From Gemmatimonadota bacterium (lineage in GTDB: Bacteria > Gemmatimonadota > Gemmatimonadetes > Gemmatimonadales > GWC2-71-9), in the NCBI GenBank assembly GCA_027294455.1, contig JAPULZ010000243.1, forward strand, positions 1-62,277: DNA of 62,277 nt, written 5' to 3'. Position 1 is the first letter of the stretch; every line of letters begins with the position of its first letter. The notes under the pieces were generated by a model, which saw only the letters and a program-made list of their open reading frames with translations, had not been told where the DNA came from and searched no databases. Of this stretch, positions 61,073-62,277 are shown one piece after another. A program made the position numbers and the translations under genes.

Positions 61073-61210
61073 ATGTTGGTGCCATTGAGATATCCTCGAG
61101 TCACTCGTTTGCGGCGCGCGAGCCGTTGCATAGCAACGCTAGTCGTTGCTGTGACTGGGTTCGGCGCCATCCTCCCGTCCGGCGCGCGCGCAGATACGGC
61201 CTCGGACTAG
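61073..61210 (+). pseudogene. Truncated signal-peptide frame
   Basis: 45 residues: a basic start, a hydrophobic core (CIATLVVAVTGFGAI) and a cleavage-like ARADTASD directly followed by a stop. It looks like the first part of a secreted protein whose body is gone. Confidence 0.35.
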
Positions 61211-61276
61211 GGCTAGGGCTGCCACGTTCATCAGCACGCCGAGACAAAGCAGGCTCCACCAAAGTTGGCGACTCAT
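61139..61276 (-). CDS. Possible tiny membrane protein
   Basis: 45 residues from the Met at 61276: MSRQLWWSLLCLGVLMNVAA, with one helix and a basic tail. No Shine-Dalgarno. It overlaps the opposite-strand frame at 61073-61210, so at most one is real. Otherwise the 533 bases from 60962 hold nothing clear. Confidence 0.22.
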   Translation of the reverse strand: MSRQLWWSLLCLGVLMNVAALALVRGRICARAGREDGAEPSHSND

Positions 61277-61494
61277 CACATGGGGCCGGTCGAGCAGCTG
61301 ACCAGTGACGATGATCTGGCCTCGCCCTGTCCGCATTGCTCGTCCGACACTCGTGCCATCCTGGCGGCGCGCGCTTCATGCTGATATTTTCCGTCATCAG
61401 CCGGCCACCGACTCCCCCTCGAAAGCCCAACGTCTAGGTCGAACGGTCTAATTCAAACCATCGTTCACTAAGAGTTGGATATGAAACGATCCGA

Positions 61495-61977
61495 ATGATC
61501 GCAGGAGCGGTCATGCTCGGTGCTGCCTGGCCGGCCTCTTCGGCAGCTCAGATTGTTCAGCGCGACGTTCAGTACTGGCTACCCGCACAGTATGACAATC
61601 AGTTCTACAAGACGTACCCGCAGGCCGCCCGGAGTTTCTATGCCGCCCACTACGCCCACTTCGGGGTGTACGAGGTCGGCGAAACCGCCGAGAATGCGTT
61701 TTACGTCGTTGTGGGATCAGGTGCTTGTGTGATTGGTGGCAGTCGTTCGCGCTGCGGTAAGAATCTTGCGCAAGTTATTGCGGTGGGTGATGTTTCGCGA
61801 CTCTGGGCCGGGTGGTGGAATCGGCAAACCCGAGGGACGCAAAAGGCCAAGGCAAGCTACAACCAGGGGTCGTTGGTTTATGGAAAATCTAACGCAACAA
61901 TTGCTAGAGCAAGCCACTCTCTGGTTACCGAAAGTCCCATCGCGGGCAGTGCGACAATGGACGCCATGCCCCCATGA
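61495..61977 (+). CDS. Secreted protein, likely disrupted after residue ~70
   Basis: The first ~70 residues look real: a signal peptide (MIAGAVMLGAAWPASSAAQ) and a Tyr-rich start (VQYWLPAQYDNQFYKTYPQ). From about 61705 the base composition and codon use change, and the remaining residues (GGSRSRCGKN..., RLWAGWWNRQTRG) do not look coding. Another ATG at 61481 in a different frame would add MKRS, so a frameshift at the start is also possible. Family unknown. Confidence 0.45.
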   Translation: MIAGAVMLGAAWPASSAAQIVQRDVQYWLPAQYDNQFYKTYPQAARSFYAAHYAHFGVYEVGETAENAFYVVVGSGACVIGGSRSRCGKNLAQVIAVGDVSRLWAGWWNRQTRGTQKAKASYNQGSLVYGKSNATIARASHSLVTESPIAGSATMDAMPP

Positions 61978-62055
61978 CGCCTATCCTGAGCCAGTCTTGA
62001 CCTGTTCAGATCTTGTGCGGCGTTACATTCCCTGCAATGGAGTAGAATGCGCGTT

Positions 62056-62277
62056 ATGAAGCCCATTGTCTTCCAAAATTACGGCGGGATCCACCAACTG
62101 CGCATCGAGAGCGCGGAGGATCTTGCCTTCATCCACCAGCTCCACCCAGCTCGCTGGGCCGCCACCAGCGTGCAGATTGAGAGCCTACAGTGCGATCCCG
62201 CGTTCCTCGAGTATTTGAATCCGGACGGTAGCGGGACCATCCGTGCCGAACATTTGCGGGAGGGAGTGACATGGACC
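62056..62277 (+). CDS. Unknown protein with EF-hand-like loop (C-terminus cut by window edge)
   Basis: At least 74 residues from the ATG at 62056 (MKPIVFQNYGGIHQLRIESA). The opening and the LQCDPAFLEYLNPDGSGTIRAEHL segment, with a degenerate EF-hand loop NPDGSGTIRAEH, resemble a group of large uncharacterised bacterial proteins. The frame runs off the right edge. No signal peptide. Confidence 0.6.
   Translation, partial: MKPIVFQNYGGIHQLRIESAEDLAFIHQLHPARWAATSVQIESLQCDPAFLEYLNPDGSGTIRAEHLREGVTWT

Noticed and set aside
61800..61850. tRNA-Leu-like 5' half (gtggtggaatcggcaaac)
   Set aside because: D-arm resembles tRNA-Leu, but the anticodon stem does not pair and no T-arm or acceptor match follows. 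At best a decayed fragment or chance; tRNAscan would decide.
1..62277. CRISPR array, phage or insertion sequence
   Set aside because: No regularly spaced repeats, cas genes, integrase, capsid or transposase frames were seen on either strand.

Overview
The window is GC-rich, gene-dense bacterial DNA, most likely from Gemmatimonadota or a close relative. This is inferred from gene content: three large orphan MacB/FtsX-type permeases (ADOP type) each next to a PadR regulator, a long MoxR/DUF58/VWA/DUF4159 operon, secreted S9 and M16 peptidases, DUF1579-like secreted proteins, a PknB-type kinase with PEGA repeats, and a kinase start typical of this phylum found fused to another gene. No marker gene (rRNA, ribosomal protein) is present to prove it. 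I see no tRNA, rRNA, CRISPR array, phage or intact insertion sequence.

Layout. 0-6.3 kb: an S9 peptidase cut by the left edge, a secreted triple-repeat protein, an M16 homologue with a destroyed zinc motif, and a small cysteine-rich membrane protein. 6.4-24.5 kb: a minus-strand run of ten genes, nine of them nearly gap-free: DUF4159, VWA/amidotransferase-like membrane protein, caspase-like protein without a catalytic cysteine, TPR/zinc-peptidase, second DUF4159, MoxR ATPase, DUF58, BatA/VWA, DUF4175, then UPF0182 after a 115-base gap. This is the most coherent and least understood unit in the window. 24.7-27.8 kb: PadR-ADOP pair 1. 27.9-31.2 kb: a small unknown protein, a CapA-type phosphoesterase and a Tat-exported PLP enzyme. 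31.3-35.9 kb: Ser/Thr kinase, a CarH-like MerR regulator lacking its B12 domain, a GT2 glycosyltransferase of the carotenoid-glycosylating type, and uridine kinase. 35.9-43.6 kb: active M16 peptidase, FAD/disulfide oxidoreductase, MFS transporter, small secreted proteins and an unknown acidic protein. 43.7-50.1 kb: PadR-ADOP pairs 2 and 3, arranged divergently around a shared operator region. 50.3-53.4 kb: ECF sigma, anti-sigma and YbjQ in an overlapping operon, then an alpha/beta hydrolase and a zinc ribbon. 53.8-58.2 kb: topoisomerase IB, a DUF4350-like protein, a chimeric VOC lipoprotein and a diguanylate cyclase-PilZ protein. 58.4-62.3 kb: gene-poor, with truncated reading frames, a cupin, a class V aminotransferase and the start of an EF-hand-like protein cut by the right edge.

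The themes are the cell envelope and secretion (most products have signal peptides or membrane segments) and self-contained regulatory modules (PadR-ADOP, sigma/anti-sigma, MerR-GT2). Translational coupling through TGATG, ATGA and GTGA overlaps is common. Start codons were moved from the longest frame wherever a Shine-Dalgarno sequence, signal peptide or neighbouring stop argued for it.
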